NCBI GenBank assembly: GCA_949298545.1
Contig: CASFWX010000044.1
Span: 1-51,215 of the forward strand
Length of the DNA stretch: 51,215 nucleotides
DNA from: an uncultured Verrucomicrobiota bacterium
GTDB taxonomy: Bacteria > Verrucomicrobiota > Verrucomicrobiia > Opitutales > Intestinicryptomonadaceae
Reading direction: 5' to 3'
Shown: positions 1 through 8,290 of the stretch, piece after piece
Layout: each line of letters begins with the position of its first letter
Numbering within the stretch: the first letter of the stretch is position 1
Position numbers and translations under genes: made by a program
The notes under the pieces: model-generated
Database searches by the model: none
What the model saw: the letters and a program-made list of their open reading frames with translations, nothing else
What the model was told of the DNA's origin: nothing

Positions 1-2266
1 CCTGTTGGGCTTTGGCTAATTCTTCGCGAGATTTTTCATTTTCTTTCGAGTCTTGAGATTCAGCGGATTTTTTATCCGCTTTGTCCTGTTCTTCTTGGCG
101 GGATTTTTTGTTTTCTACCGCCTGTTCGTCTTTTTGTTTTTCATTTTCCGAAGATTGGTCGGCCTTGTTTTTAGAACCGCTTTCTTCTTGGGATTTCTGT
201 TTGTCTTGATCTTTTGAATCGCGGTTTTCTTTCTTGTCCGATTGTTTTTGCTGCTGTTCTTGATTCTGTTGCTGGTTCTGGTTTTCGCCTTGCTGGTTTT
301 GTTTGTCGCCTTGGCTATTCTGGTTTTGGTTATCCTGATTCTGCTCTTGATTCTGCTGGTTATTTTCGTTTTTCTGGTTCTGGTCTTGGTTTTGCTGGTT
401 TTGCTGCTGATTCTGGTCCTGGTTTTGCTGGTTATCGTCACGCACAAGTTTCTGAAGGTTTTCCTTCATTTGGACAAGCTGTTTTTCTGTGAGTTTCTGA
501 ACTTTGTCTGATAGGGCATCGACGAGCTCGCGCGTTTCTTTCGCGCTATTTGAAAGCTTTTGCGCGGCAGTTTCTACGGAGGAGAGATTTTTTTGGGGTG
601 AGCTGAAACTCGGGTCGAGCTGTAATGAGCTTTTATAATTCGAGCGCGCCCCGTTCATTATTTCCTCAAACTGTTTCCATTTCGCCTCGTTTTTAGAGAG
701 GTTTGATTTTAGATCTTCCATGCCTTTCGAGATGGATTCTATCTGCGATATTCCCTGTTTGAGCTGCTGTTGGAATTGCTGGTTTTTTTTAAGGGGGCTG
801 TTTTCCATAGCGGCTTTTTTTTCATCGTCGGTTTTTGCCGCGGAAAGCATTTTTTTCTCCTCTTCGAGCAGTGGGATGCCTTGTTTGAGAAGTTCCTCTC
901 CTCCGGCGAGAGCAGCGCCCGCAGCGCCCGAGAGCTCCTTTGCAGATTTGGAAATATCTTGGGGCGTTTCAACTCCGTCGAGGGACTTTTTGGCGAGCTC
1001 ATAGTCGGCGTTCCCCATGTTGTAGAAAGACTTTGCATGGAGTTTAAAGTCATCATCGTCGAGTTTCATCGCGTTGATAAAACCCTCCTTGGCCTTTTCA
1101 AAATCGCCTTTTGAATAGTCGTCTACAGCTGCGTTAAAGGCATTTCGCGCGAGTTCGGATTTTTCCTCGACTGCCATGCCTTCATTTTTGAATGAGAAGA
1201 ATGCAGCCAATGCGCAGATGGCGACAACCGCGTTGCTGGAGCCATTGAATCCGCCGCGCCTTCCGCGTCCGGCGAAGAATTTTCGGGTGCCGATAAGGGT
1301 TTCAAGCGCCAATAAAATTATAGCGATTGATATCGGTATTTGGAATCTTTCTATGGCGAGCCTTCTCATTCTTGACGATAGCTCTTCCTGGGGAATCTTT
1401 TTGAGACCTTCGTTGTAGATTATATCCATTCCGTCTGCTGAGAGCGGCTCGTAAAAACCTCCGGTGGCCTTAGCCACTTCGGTCAGAGTTTCTTCATTTA
1501 ATTTGCTTGTGACGATATTTCCGCTGTCGTCCCGCAGCTGAACGAGCCTTCCGCTGTCGTCGCGCACGGGTATGGGCTGGCCCTTTGCGCCTCCAGCGCC
1601 GAGCGTGTAGATTACAACTCCGTCTTTAGCCGCTTCCCTGGCTTTTTCCAAAGCCGAGGACTCGAGCTCCTCGCCGTCGCTTATTAGAATTACAATTTTT
1701 TTATTTGTTGTGTCAGCGAAGGCCACTTCGGCTTCGGATATGGCTGCGGCTATATTGGTGCCACCGCGCTGTATGACTTCGGTGTCGATGGCTTCAAGCG
1801 ACATTCTAAAGGCGTCGTAATCTAGCGTCAGTGGGCATTGCAGAAAGGCTTGCCCGCTGAATGCAACCAGCCCTATCTTGTCTGAAGCGAGCACGTTGAC
1901 AAGGTCCAGAACGGCGAGTTTTGCGCGCTCAAGGCGATTTGGCTTCACGTCTTCGGCAAGCATGCTCTTTGAGGTGTCGATGGCGAAAACAATATCTATG
2001 CCGCGGGTTTTAGTTTCCTCCCACCTGTACCCCCACTGCGGGCGCGCGATGGCGACAAACACGGCGAACACGCCTAGGGCGAAAAGCAGTTTCTTCAGAA
2101 ATAGCTTTGTGTTGCTGACAGTCCTCGAGAGTTCGGGAAGAAGCCTTTCCGAGGCGAATTGGGCCAGGGCCGCTTTTCTGCGCCGCCCCGCCCATATGTT
2201 AAATGCGGCGATTATAGCAAGGGCAGCGGCTCCGCACCAGAGCCATATTGGATATTGGAAATTCAT
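1..2266 (-). CDS. BatB-BatC fusion protein (VWA + TPR + Q/N-rich), 3' end cut by window
   Basis: The frame stays open for 755 codons from the ATG at 2266 to the window edge. I translated it by hand from the start to about residue 435 and found no stop. Residues 1-95 hold two membrane segments. Residues 91-300 form a von Willebrand A domain with the MIDAS motif DTSKS (97-101) and the strand ending ILISDGEE. A third membrane segment lies near 309-328, where BatB proteins normally end. The frame then continues through a second hydrophobic segment (344-358) into a TPR-like region (NMGNADYELA, 416-425) typical of BatC. From about residue 596 to the edge it is extremely rich in Gln, Asn, Lys and Glu, as in many BatC tails. 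The start is fixed by an ATGA overlap with batA. Bat proteins sit in the inner membrane and periplasm and were linked to aerotolerance in Bacteroides; their molecular role is unsettled. The fusion is seen in the sequence; BatD and BatE, if present, lie outside the window. Confidence 0.9.
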   Translation of the reverse strand, partial: MNFQYPIWLWCGAAALAIIAAFNIWAGRRRKAALAQFASERLLPELSRTVSNTKLFLKKLLFALGVFAVFVAIARPQWGYRWEETKTRGIDIVFAIDTSKSMLAEDVKPNRLERAKLAVLDLVNVLASDKIGLVAFSGQAFLQCPLTLDYDAFRMSLEAIDTEVIQRGGTNIAAAISEAEVAFADTTNKKIVILISDGEELESSALEKAREAAKDGVVIYTLGAGGAKGQPIPVRDDSGRLVQLRDDSGNIVTSKLNEETLTEVAKATGGFYEPLSADGMDIIYNEGLKKIPQEELSSRMRRLAIERFQIPISIAIILLALETLIGTRKFFAGRGRRGGFNGSSNAVVAICALAAFFSFKNEGMAVEEKSELARNAFNAAVDDYSKGDFEKAKEGFINAMKLDDDDFKLHAKSFYNMGNADYELAKKSLDGVETPQDISKSAKELSGAAGAALAGGEELLKQGIPLLEEEKKMLSAAKTDDEKKAAMENSPLKKNQQFQQQLKQGISQIESISKGMEDLKSNLSKNEAKWKQFEEIMNGARSNYKSSLQLDPSFSSPQKNLSSVETAAQKLSNSAKETRELVDALSDKVQKLTEKQLVQMKENLQKLVRDDNQQNQDQNQQQNQQNQDQNQKNENNQQNQEQNQDNQNQNSQGDKQNQQGENQNQQQNQEQQQKQSDKKENRDSKDQDKQKSQEESGSKNKADQSSENEKQKDEQAVENKKSRQEEQDKADKKSAESQDSKENEKSREELAKAQQ

Positions 2267-3300
2267 GGCAAAGTCCTATAACGCGTGTTGACCAGAAGCA
2301 GTTTGAGTGCGAGTACGGCGAGCGCTGCTGCGGCGAACCATTGAAAAAGCTCGCGGTATTCGGTAAAATTGCGAAGTTTTACTTTAGTTTTTTCAAGAGA
2401 GTCGATTTGCGAATATATCTGCTCGAGTTGTTTGAGGTTGTTGGCCCGGTAAAATTCCCCGCCGGTGATTTCGGCGATTTTCTTTAGGGTTTCCTCGTCT
2501 ACGCCGCTTTGCATGTCACCGCCATAAACGGGATTCCCATAGCGGTCGCGCGCTATGGAACCGTCTCTGTTCATGGCGGCCGCGGGAACTATGCCGGATC
2601 GCCCGACAGCTATGGTATAGATTTTTATATCGTAGCTTGCGGCGGCTTCCGCGGCGGCTATGGGGGAAATTTTTCCGGAATTGTTTTCACCGTCTGTAAG
2701 GAGAATTATTACGCGGGATTTTACATTTTTTAAGTCTCGAAGCCTGTTTACGCTCATGCCTATTGCCGCTCCTATGGCGGTGCGGTTCGGGTCAATTACC
2801 CCGATGTCTAGCCGCTCGAGATTCTGCATGAGCCAGTCGTGATTGAGGGTCATTGGAGACACGAGAAATGGATTTGCGGCAAAAGCGATAAATCCGAGCC
2901 TGTCGTTTGGGCGTTTGCCGACAAAATCTCCGACGACTTGCTTTACGGCGTCTATGCGCGTCAGGGGATTGTGCCTGTCAAAGGTGAAATCGAGGGCGGC
3001 CATAGAGCCGGAAACGTCTATTGCCAGGACTATGTCTATTCCGCTTTCCTGCCTTTCGCTGTATCCCATTCCAAGGCGCGGCCGGGCGAGGGCGATTATC
3101 AGGAGCGCCAAGGCTATCAGGGAGAGCAGAAACCTGAAGAATCCCGCGCGCGCAACGCTTTTTTTAGCGGCGACTTTCGCTACCGCCACGCTCGAAAAAA
3201 TCAGCGATCCGCTTTTCCCTATCGACCCGCGCAAAAAGGCGAGCACTGGAAGTACAAGCAGGCACCAAAGCAGCTCCGGGTTGGCAAAATCGAATGTCAT
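2263..3300 (-). CDS. batA: BatA-like VWA-domain membrane protein
   Basis: This 345-residue protein has an N-terminal hydrophobic pair (about 8-24 and 57-71), a VWA domain with an intact MIDAS motif (DVSGSM) and the conserved strand ILLTDGENNSG, and a C-terminal membrane anchor (about 318-335). The domain should face the periplasm and bind a divalent metal. It is about the usual BatA length (320-350). The start ATG at 3300 is preceded by AAGGA. The stop overlaps the start of the BatB-BatC gene by 4 nt, so translation is probably coupled. It lies downstream of MoxR, DUF58 and DUF4381-like genes, the standard order of Bat operons. The MoxR ATPase is thought to act on the VWA partners, but no substrate can be named from sequence. 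Confidence 0.92.
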   Translation of the reverse strand: MTFDFANPELLWCLLVLPVLAFLRGSIGKSGSLIFSSVAVAKVAAKKSVARAGFFRFLLSLIALALLIIALARPRLGMGYSERQESGIDIVLAIDVSGSMAALDFTFDRHNPLTRIDAVKQVVGDFVGKRPNDRLGFIAFAANPFLVSPMTLNHDWLMQNLERLDIGVIDPNRTAIGAAIGMSVNRLRDLKNVKSRVIILLTDGENNSGKISPIAAAEAAASYDIKIYTIAVGRSGIVPAAAMNRDGSIARDRYGNPVYGGDMQSGVDEETLKKIAEITGGEFYRANNLKQLEQIYSQIDSLEKTKVKLRNFTEYRELFQWFAAAALAVLALKLLLVNTRYRTLP

Positions 3301-3314
3301 TGCTTTTCCTTAAA

Positions 3315-4121
3315 TTATTTTTCTAGTGTTGAGTTCTGAGAAGTTGGATTTTGGGGTTCGGGAGTTGTTTTAGGCTCAGGGGAATTATCTTCATTTATAA
3401 AGCTTCTCGCGTTTCCCAGCAGTTCGAGCTTTTCTTCGATTCGGAAAGAATGCTTGGCAAATTTTGCCATATCGGCGAGCCGGAGTATGTTTTCCAGCCT
3501 CTCTCTTTGCTGGGAGTCAAAAAGATTTGAATCGGCGGAGAGCTTCAGGAATTCCTCCGTAGTCCGCTCCGGAGCGGGAAGCTGTCTGGCGGCTTCAATA
3601 TAGTTTCTGACGGCCTGGCTTATTAAGCTGCCGTACTCCTTTGGGGAGAGCTTATCAGAATTGCCTTCGGCAAAGTCGAGGGCGGAGGAAGCGACTTCGT
3701 ACGGGCTTGGAGGGGGAGTTTTCTTTCTCCGGAAAAGAATCATTCCGGCGGCGGACGCGGCTATTGCAGCCAATGCCACCCAGATCCAGTTTGACTCCCA
3801 GAAACCCGCCCCTATTTTTCCAGTTATGCCGTCTATATCGGGAAAGTATTTTTCATAGACATTGACCGGGGGAGGTGGGGTCTGCGCCGTTTGGGGAGAT
3901 TGCGTCGAATTTAAACTGGAGCCGCCGGGCAATATTTGCTGAAGCGGAAGGCCTTGGTTTAGGTTTGCGCCGCTCGGGGGCATCTGCGCCGGAACATATT
4001 GCGGAGCGGGGGCGCCGTTCGGCGATATTTGCGGCGGGACACCCTGCGGAATGTTCTGATTTTGCGCGGGGGCGGCAATCGCCGCCGCGGCGAATAATGC
4101 TGTTATAAAAAATTTTTTCAT
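3315..4121 (-). CDS. DUF4381-like membrane protein of the Bat operon
   Basis: The 268-residue product begins with a signal peptide ending near PAQ. A Pro/Gln/Asn-rich linker (about 20-85) follows, then one membrane segment (about 112-130, followed by RRKK) and a cytoplasmic helical domain. That domain carries the pattern TTEEFLKLSAD and a later ADMAKFA motif, which resembles DUF4381 proteins found between DUF58 and VWA genes in MoxR operons. The Pro-rich periplasmic stretch replaces a folded extracytoplasmic domain. It overlaps the DUF58 gene by 4 nt and ends 14 nt before batA. The family match rests on domain pattern and position, so the family name is moderately sure and the function is unknown. 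Confidence 0.75.
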   Translation of the reverse strand: MKKFFITALFAAAAIAAPAQNQNIPQGVPPQISPNGAPAPQYVPAQMPPSGANLNQGLPLQQILPGGSSLNSTQSPQTAQTPPPPVNVYEKYFPDIDGITGKIGAGFWESNWIWVALAAIAASAAGMILFRRKKTPPPSPYEVASSALDFAEGNSDKLSPKEYGSLISQAVRNYIEAARQLPAPERTTEEFLKLSADSNLFDSQQRERLENILRLADMAKFAKHSFRIEEKLELLGNARSFINEDNSPEPKTTPEPQNPTSQNSTLEK

Positions 4122-5038
4122 CTGCGTGTGCGCCTTTCAAAGAATTTTCTCAAAGGCGTTATGAACGGCTTGTCCGACTGCACTTCAAGCAGGTCTATAT
4201 GCGACCTTGCCAAGGCGCGGCGAAAGTTTTTTAGGCGCTCCGCGTTTGCCTGCGAGTACGCCTTTAAAACCGACGCGCTCCCGGTATTGAGAGATACGAT
4301 ATCTCCTGTTTCGCTGTCTTCAAGCGTGATGACGCCGAGCTTGGGCAGGGTGAGTTCGCGGGGATCGACGAGTTCAAAGCATACGAGGTCGTGCCTGCGG
4401 TTGGTGATGTCGAGCGCCTTGAAAACGGCGTCCCCATAGCGGTCTTCCGGATTGGGCAGGCGCCCGTCCGGCCCCTGGAGGAAATCGCTTATTAAGACGA
4501 CGATGGCTTTTCGTTTGAGCATTCGGTTCACGTCGTCGAGGGCGGCAGCTATGTTCGTTCCGCGCTTTTGCGGCTCGAAATAGAGGATGTCGCGAATAAG
4601 GCGCAGAATGTGCCGCCTCCCCTTGCGCGGAGGTATGATGTGCTCTATTTCATCTGTAAACAGAGCAAGGCCGACTTTGTCGCCGTTGCGAGCGGCTGAA
4701 AAAGCCAAAGTGCTGGCCAATTCTGCTGCGAGTTCGCGCTTTGAAAGATCGGCGCTGCCGAACATTCCGCTCGCGGAGAGGTCGACCACCAGCATCATAG
4801 TCAGCTCGCGTTCTTCGCGGTATTTCTTTACATGGGCTTTCCCTGTGCGGGCGGTTACATTCCAGTCTATGGAGCGTATTTCGTCTCCAGGCTGGTATTC
4901 TCTTGCCTCCTCAAAGTCCATTCCGCGGCCTTTGAAAAGGCTGTGGTAGGCTCCGGCGAGGGCGTCGCTCACCTGCTTGTTGGTGCGGATTTCAATTTGC
5001 CGCACCTTTTTTAGCATATCTGTTATTTTGTCGGACAT
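4118..5038 (-). CDS. DUF58 family protein (MoxR/Bat operon)
   Basis: The protein carries the DUF58 signature: GRGMDFEEAREYQPGDEIRS followed by IDWNVTARTG and KKYREERELTMMLVVDLS. The C-terminal half is a VWA-like fold whose metal site begins DLSASG. DUF58 proteins are nearly always encoded next to a MoxR ATPase and are thought to be its partner; the reaction is not established. I chose the ATG at 5038 because GGAG lies 7 nt upstream. A TTG at 5053 would add five residues but has no such site. No membrane segment is visible, so it is probably cytoplasmic. The gene lies 33 nt after the MoxR gene and overlaps the next gene by 4 nt. Confidence 0.9.
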   Translation of the reverse strand: MSDKITDMLKKVRQIEIRTNKQVSDALAGAYHSLFKGRGMDFEEAREYQPGDEIRSIDWNVTARTGKAHVKKYREERELTMMLVVDLSASGMFGSADLSKRELAAELASTLAFSAARNGDKVGLALFTDEIEHIIPPRKGRRHILRLIRDILYFEPQKRGTNIAAALDDVNRMLKRKAIVVLISDFLQGPDGRLPNPEDRYGDAVFKALDITNRRHDLVCFELVDPRELTLPKLGVITLEDSETGDIVSLNTGSASVLKAYSQANAERLKNFRRALARSHIDLLEVQSDKPFITPLRKFFERRTRR

Positions 5039-5071
5039 TTTTTTGCTCCGCAAAATTGTCGGATATTTTTG

Positions 5072-6064
5072 TTAGGGAACCGCTACTTTGTTCAAAACTT
5101 TTTCCACGACGTTTTCGCTGGATACGTTTTCTGCCTCGGCTTCGTAGGTGACAATAATTCTGTGCCTCAGAACGTCGAGTGCCATGTCTTTTATATCCTG
5201 CGGGACCACGTATCCCCTGCCGTCTAGGAAGGCGTGTGCCTTTGCCGCCAAGGTGAGCGCTATTGTCGCTCGCGGACTCGCTCCGAATTGAATCATGTTG
5301 GATAATTCAGGCATGCCGTATTTCGCCGGTTCGCGGGTCGCGAAAACAATGTCCACGACGTAGTCTTTTATTTTGTCGTCCATGTAGACTTCGTCAACCA
5401 CCGCGCGCGCTTCCATTATCTTTTGAGGGCTGACGACGGTGTTTACGCTTTCCTTTACATCGGTTTTCGCCATGAGATCGAGTATCATGCGCTCCTCTTT
5501 CTTGTCGGGATAGCCGATTTTGAGCTTCAGCATGAATCTGTCGACTTGAGCTTCGGGAAGTTGATAGGTTCCCTCTTGGTCTATCGGATTCTGGGTTGCG
5601 AGCACCAAGAACGGTTCGGGGAGGGGATAGGTTTCTCCGCCTATGGTCACTTGGCGCTCTTGCATGGCTTCCAGAAGCGCGCTTTGGACTTTTGCAGGGG
5701 CGCGGTTGATTTCGTCGGCAAGGACGATATTTGCAAAAATAGGACCCTTTTGAGTTAGAAACTCCCCTTTTTGCTGGTTGTATATCAGCGTGCCGACTAT
5801 GTCGGAGGGAAGGAGGTCGGGAGTGAATTGTATCCTGCTGAATTTGGCTTCCATGCCCGAAGCCATCGTCTTGACTGCGAGAGTCTTGGCGAGTCCGGGG
5901 ACGCCTTCAAGAAGGACGTGCCCGTTCGCGAGAATGCCGGTCAGAAGGCGGTCCACAAGGTATCGCTGTCCGACTATGACTTTCCCGATTTCATTGCGCA
6001 AAAGCACGGTCCATTCGGACGCGGCCTTTACCTTGTCATTTATAACGCTTAGGTTTGTGCTCAT
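5072..6064 (-). CDS. MoxR-family AAA+ ATPase
   Basis: This is a 330-residue AAA+ ATPase of the MoxR type and usual length. Walker A is GVPGLAKT, Walker B is VLADEINRAPAKVQSALLEA, sensor 1 is ATQNP, and an arginine-finger region follows (QLPEAQVDRF). MoxR proteins act as chaperone-like remodelers of VWA-domain partners. Here the likely clients are the DUF58, BatA and BatB-BatC proteins encoded downstream in the same operon. It is the first gene of the minus-strand operon. No clear Shine-Dalgarno site precedes the start; the AT-rich upstream stretch probably carries the promoter, for example TTGGAA then TATTAA 16 nt later on the minus strand near 6088-6115, which is a weak match. Confidence 0.95.
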   Translation of the reverse strand: MSTNLSVINDKVKAASEWTVLLRNEIGKVIVGQRYLVDRLLTGILANGHVLLEGVPGLAKTLAVKTMASGMEAKFSRIQFTPDLLPSDIVGTLIYNQQKGEFLTQKGPIFANIVLADEINRAPAKVQSALLEAMQERQVTIGGETYPLPEPFLVLATQNPIDQEGTYQLPEAQVDRFMLKLKIGYPDKKEERMILDLMAKTDVKESVNTVVSPQKIMEARAVVDEVYMDDKIKDYVVDIVFATREPAKYGMPELSNMIQFGASPRATIALTLAAKAHAFLDGRGYVVPQDIKDMALDVLRHRIIVTYEAEAENVSSENVVEKVLNKVAVP

Positions 6065-6225
6065 AATATTTTTTCGACGTTAAAGACTTTTTTTTAATAA
6101 TTTAATTTAAATATATTCCAAAAGATAATCTCCTTTTCTGGGAGCATTTATGGAAAGGGACAAAGTTTTGCAAAGCCTTGTTCCAAGTTTTTATATCGGC
6201 TGCGGTCGATATCTGGAACTCTCGT

Positions 6226-7521
6226 CTAGTTGCCGGAACTCTCCTCCGCGCCCTGGTTCCCGTTCCCGTTTTCGCGCCTGAACGATTCGAATGTAATGCG
6301 CGGGCGCATGTCTTTGACAGTCTCTTTGGAGAAATCTCCGACGGCTTTGCCTTTTTTGTAGACATATTTCTCAAATATTATTTCGGATAATTTTCCGCCA
6401 TTTTTAGAAGAGAATTTTTCAAGGGCGCCCAATTCCGGATATTCGCTCTTCAGCGAGCCGCGCGCCGGCGGCGGAGGCTCCCCCGCGCGGGCTTCCATAG
6501 GCGGCAGATTTGCCGCCTGCGCGGATGCGAGATCGCGAGCTTCTTCCCCCACCTGAGTTTGCACCAGAGCTTGTCCGTCGCCTCGGGCTTCTTTATCGCC
6601 ATTTGGCGCGCTTTCGTCTCCGCTTTGTTCCTTGTCCGTTTCGTCTCCGATGGAGTCGGAGGAATAGAAAAAGATGCCGGAATGTCCCTCCTCTTGCAAA
6701 AGAATCAAGCAGGCGCGCCTGATGCGGCTCTTTGAAGTCTTGAATTTGGGTTCTTCTCCCCTCGCGGAAAGTATTCCGTAGGCAAAACACAAAAATTCCC
6801 GCAATTCTTCCGAGGTAAATTCTATTCTGTCCCCGTCGTCATAGCTTTCGTTGGCGGTGTCGAGCTCTATCGTTCCGAGCCGAACGAGGCCGGGCGCATC
6901 GCTTTCAAAATCACGGGTGTTGTGCTTCGGGGCGGGGGCGTCGCTCTTGCCGTCCCACGACACGCGAAAATTTTTTGAATTAGGCTCGAACGCCTCTTCG
7001 TCCGTTATTGCGTACACGGCTATCCTTATTTTATCCTTAAAGGCGGAATCTATTTTTTCCTCAGCGTATTTAGGCAGGTTTTCGGCTGCCTGCGAGATTT
7101 CCAGTGCACCAGCGTTTTCGGCTGATGGGTTATTGTTTCCGCCATCTTTCAGCTTGCCTTCGCGCGTGCCAGACTCATTGGCGTTGCTTTCGGGAAATAG
7201 CGGAACGCTTTTTATAAATAATGTCAGCGAACAAAGATAAATATCGTCAGACGACGTGTTTATTCCCGCGTCTTCCGCGCTTATTTCAAAGGGAATGTAA
7301 CTCACCGCTCTCTCTCCCTTGACGTGCGCCACGGCCAAAAAGTCCGATTTGGAAAATTCCTGGCCGGGCATTCCCTCAAATATAAATGTGTCGCTCTTTT
7401 GGGCGATGAGCTCGATGGAATATGCCTTCCCGCAAAATGAAATAAAAAATAACGCGGCAAACAACAGCGGCGCCGACGCGCGCCTCGCCCCGAACTTTTT
7501 ACTCTCCAAAAACCCCGCCAT
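6226..7521 (-). CDS. secreted protein of unknown function, low-complexity C-terminal half
   Basis: I do not recognise this protein. From the ATG at 7521 it has 431 residues: a basic N-terminus, a hydrophobic core (PLLFAALFFISF) and a likely signal-peptidase site after KAYS. A conserved-looking first half follows (residues 30-230), then a linker very rich in Glu, Gly, Asp and Ala (about 230-360), and a last segment ending in FESFRRENGNGNQG. An upstream in-frame start at 7746 would overlap the hpf gene and puts no recognisable domain before the signal peptide, so I reject it. It lies between hpf, which has its own terminator at 7655-7685, and the MoxR operon on the same strand. It is probably transcribed alone. 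A periplasmic or envelope location is inferred. Confidence 0.6.
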   Translation of the reverse strand: MAGFLESKKFGARRASAPLLFAALFFISFCGKAYSIELIAQKSDTFIFEGMPGQEFSKSDFLAVAHVKGERAVSYIPFEISAEDAGINTSSDDIYLCSLTLFIKSVPLFPESNANESGTREGKLKDGGNNNPSAENAGALEISQAAENLPKYAEEKIDSAFKDKIRIAVYAITDEEAFEPNSKNFRVSWDGKSDAPAPKHNTRDFESDAPGLVRLGTIELDTANESYDDGDRIEFTSEELREFLCFAYGILSARGEEPKFKTSKSRIRRACLILLQEEGHSGIFFYSSDSIGDETDKEQSGDESAPNGDKEARGDGQALVQTQVGEEARDLASAQAANLPPMEARAGEPPPPARGSLKSEYPELGALEKFSSKNGGKLSEIIFEKYVYKKGKAVGDFSKETVKDMRPRITFESFRRENGNGNQGAEESSGN

Positions 7522-7654
7522 ATGTGATATGCGAATATAATATTCTTCTAAGACAAAATTCCTGCCTTTTGCAAGATTCAAATTTGCGCGAAGAATGCCG
7601 TTGCTCTCTTGCAAGGCCGGGGCGCTATTTAGGTGCTGCCTTCCTTTCCGCCGC

Positions 7655-7685
7655 AAAAAAACCGCAGATTTTGGAAAATCTGCGG
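7655..7685 (-). terminator. Rho-independent terminator of hpf
   Basis: A perfect 10-bp stem (CCGCAGATTT paired with AAATCTGCGG, loop of 4) is followed on the minus strand by seven T residues. It begins 23 nt after the hpf stop codon and separates hpf from the downstream secreted-protein gene. Confidence 0.85.
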
Positions 7686-7708
7686 CATGAAATGCGCTTG
7701 ATGGATTG

Positions 7709-8071
7709 TTAGGCGATCTTGGGAAGCGCAGCGGGTATGTCGACATCGTGAAGTTTGTTGCGCTTTATCCTCTCAAGGCGGTGTCTGCGCCTTATTTTGC
7801 GGGCCAGTTTCACGATGAGTTCGTCTATGGATTTATACATGTCGTCGCTTGCGACGCTAACTACCATGTCTGGGCCGGGAATTTCTATGTGGCCCTTTGC
7901 CGAAAATTCGTTATGGTGATTTTTATTGGGCTTATACGCCAATTCTATTCGCAGTCTGATAATCCTGTCGTCGTGCGTAAACAACTTTTCCATCTTGCTC
8001 GTGACGTTTGTCTTGAGTGCATCCGTGAGTTCGAGGTTTTGGCCGGATATTATGATTTCGTTGTTGCTCAT
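7709..8071 (-). CDS. hpf: ribosome hibernation promoting factor (HPF/RaiA family, short form)
   Basis: The 120-residue protein has the beta-alpha-beta-beta-beta-alpha layout of the HPF/YfiA family: IIISGQNLELTDALKTNVTS, then ELAYKPNKN, KGHIEIPGPDMVVSV and DDMYKSIDELIVKLARKIRR with the basic tail HRLERIK. The helix DMYKSIDELIVKLARKIRR faces the 30S decoding site in relatives. HPF binds idle ribosomes in stationary phase and promotes dimer formation. It lacks the C-terminal dimerisation domain of long HPF. The start is preceded by AAGGA. It is monocistronic: a strong terminator follows and a divergent dehydrogenase gene lies upstream. Confidence 0.93.
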   Translation of the reverse strand: MSNNEIIISGQNLELTDALKTNVTSKMEKLFTHDDRIIRLRIELAYKPNKNHHNEFSAKGHIEIPGPDMVVSVASDDMYKSIDELIVKLARKIRRRHRLERIKRNKLHDVDIPAALPKIA

Positions 8072-8290
8072 TTCTTCCTTTGTGTTTGTCGGCGCTCGGC
8101 GATGTCGGAGTTGTTCCGAAGCCCCGCGCCGGTTATTGTTAAATTTTCTTGCGTCCTCCGGGCGCCGTTAAAGAACTTTTCGGGATTTTTAACTTTCATT
8201 TAAGTGAGAAATCCTCATAAACTCCCATAAGATTGGAATTCGGTTTAAATATGCCCCCTTTCACAAATAGATTATGCAAATAAACGGGAA

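Noticed and set aside
242-511. Plus-strand frames very rich in Leu/Val/Phe (89 and 92 codons)
   Set aside because: They are shadows of the Q/N-rich repeat codons of the BatB-BatC gene on the other strand.
2010-2195. Minus-strand 61-codon frame that could suggest a frameshift in BatB
   Set aside because: It is in another frame; the BatB frame read codon by codon is uninterrupted here.
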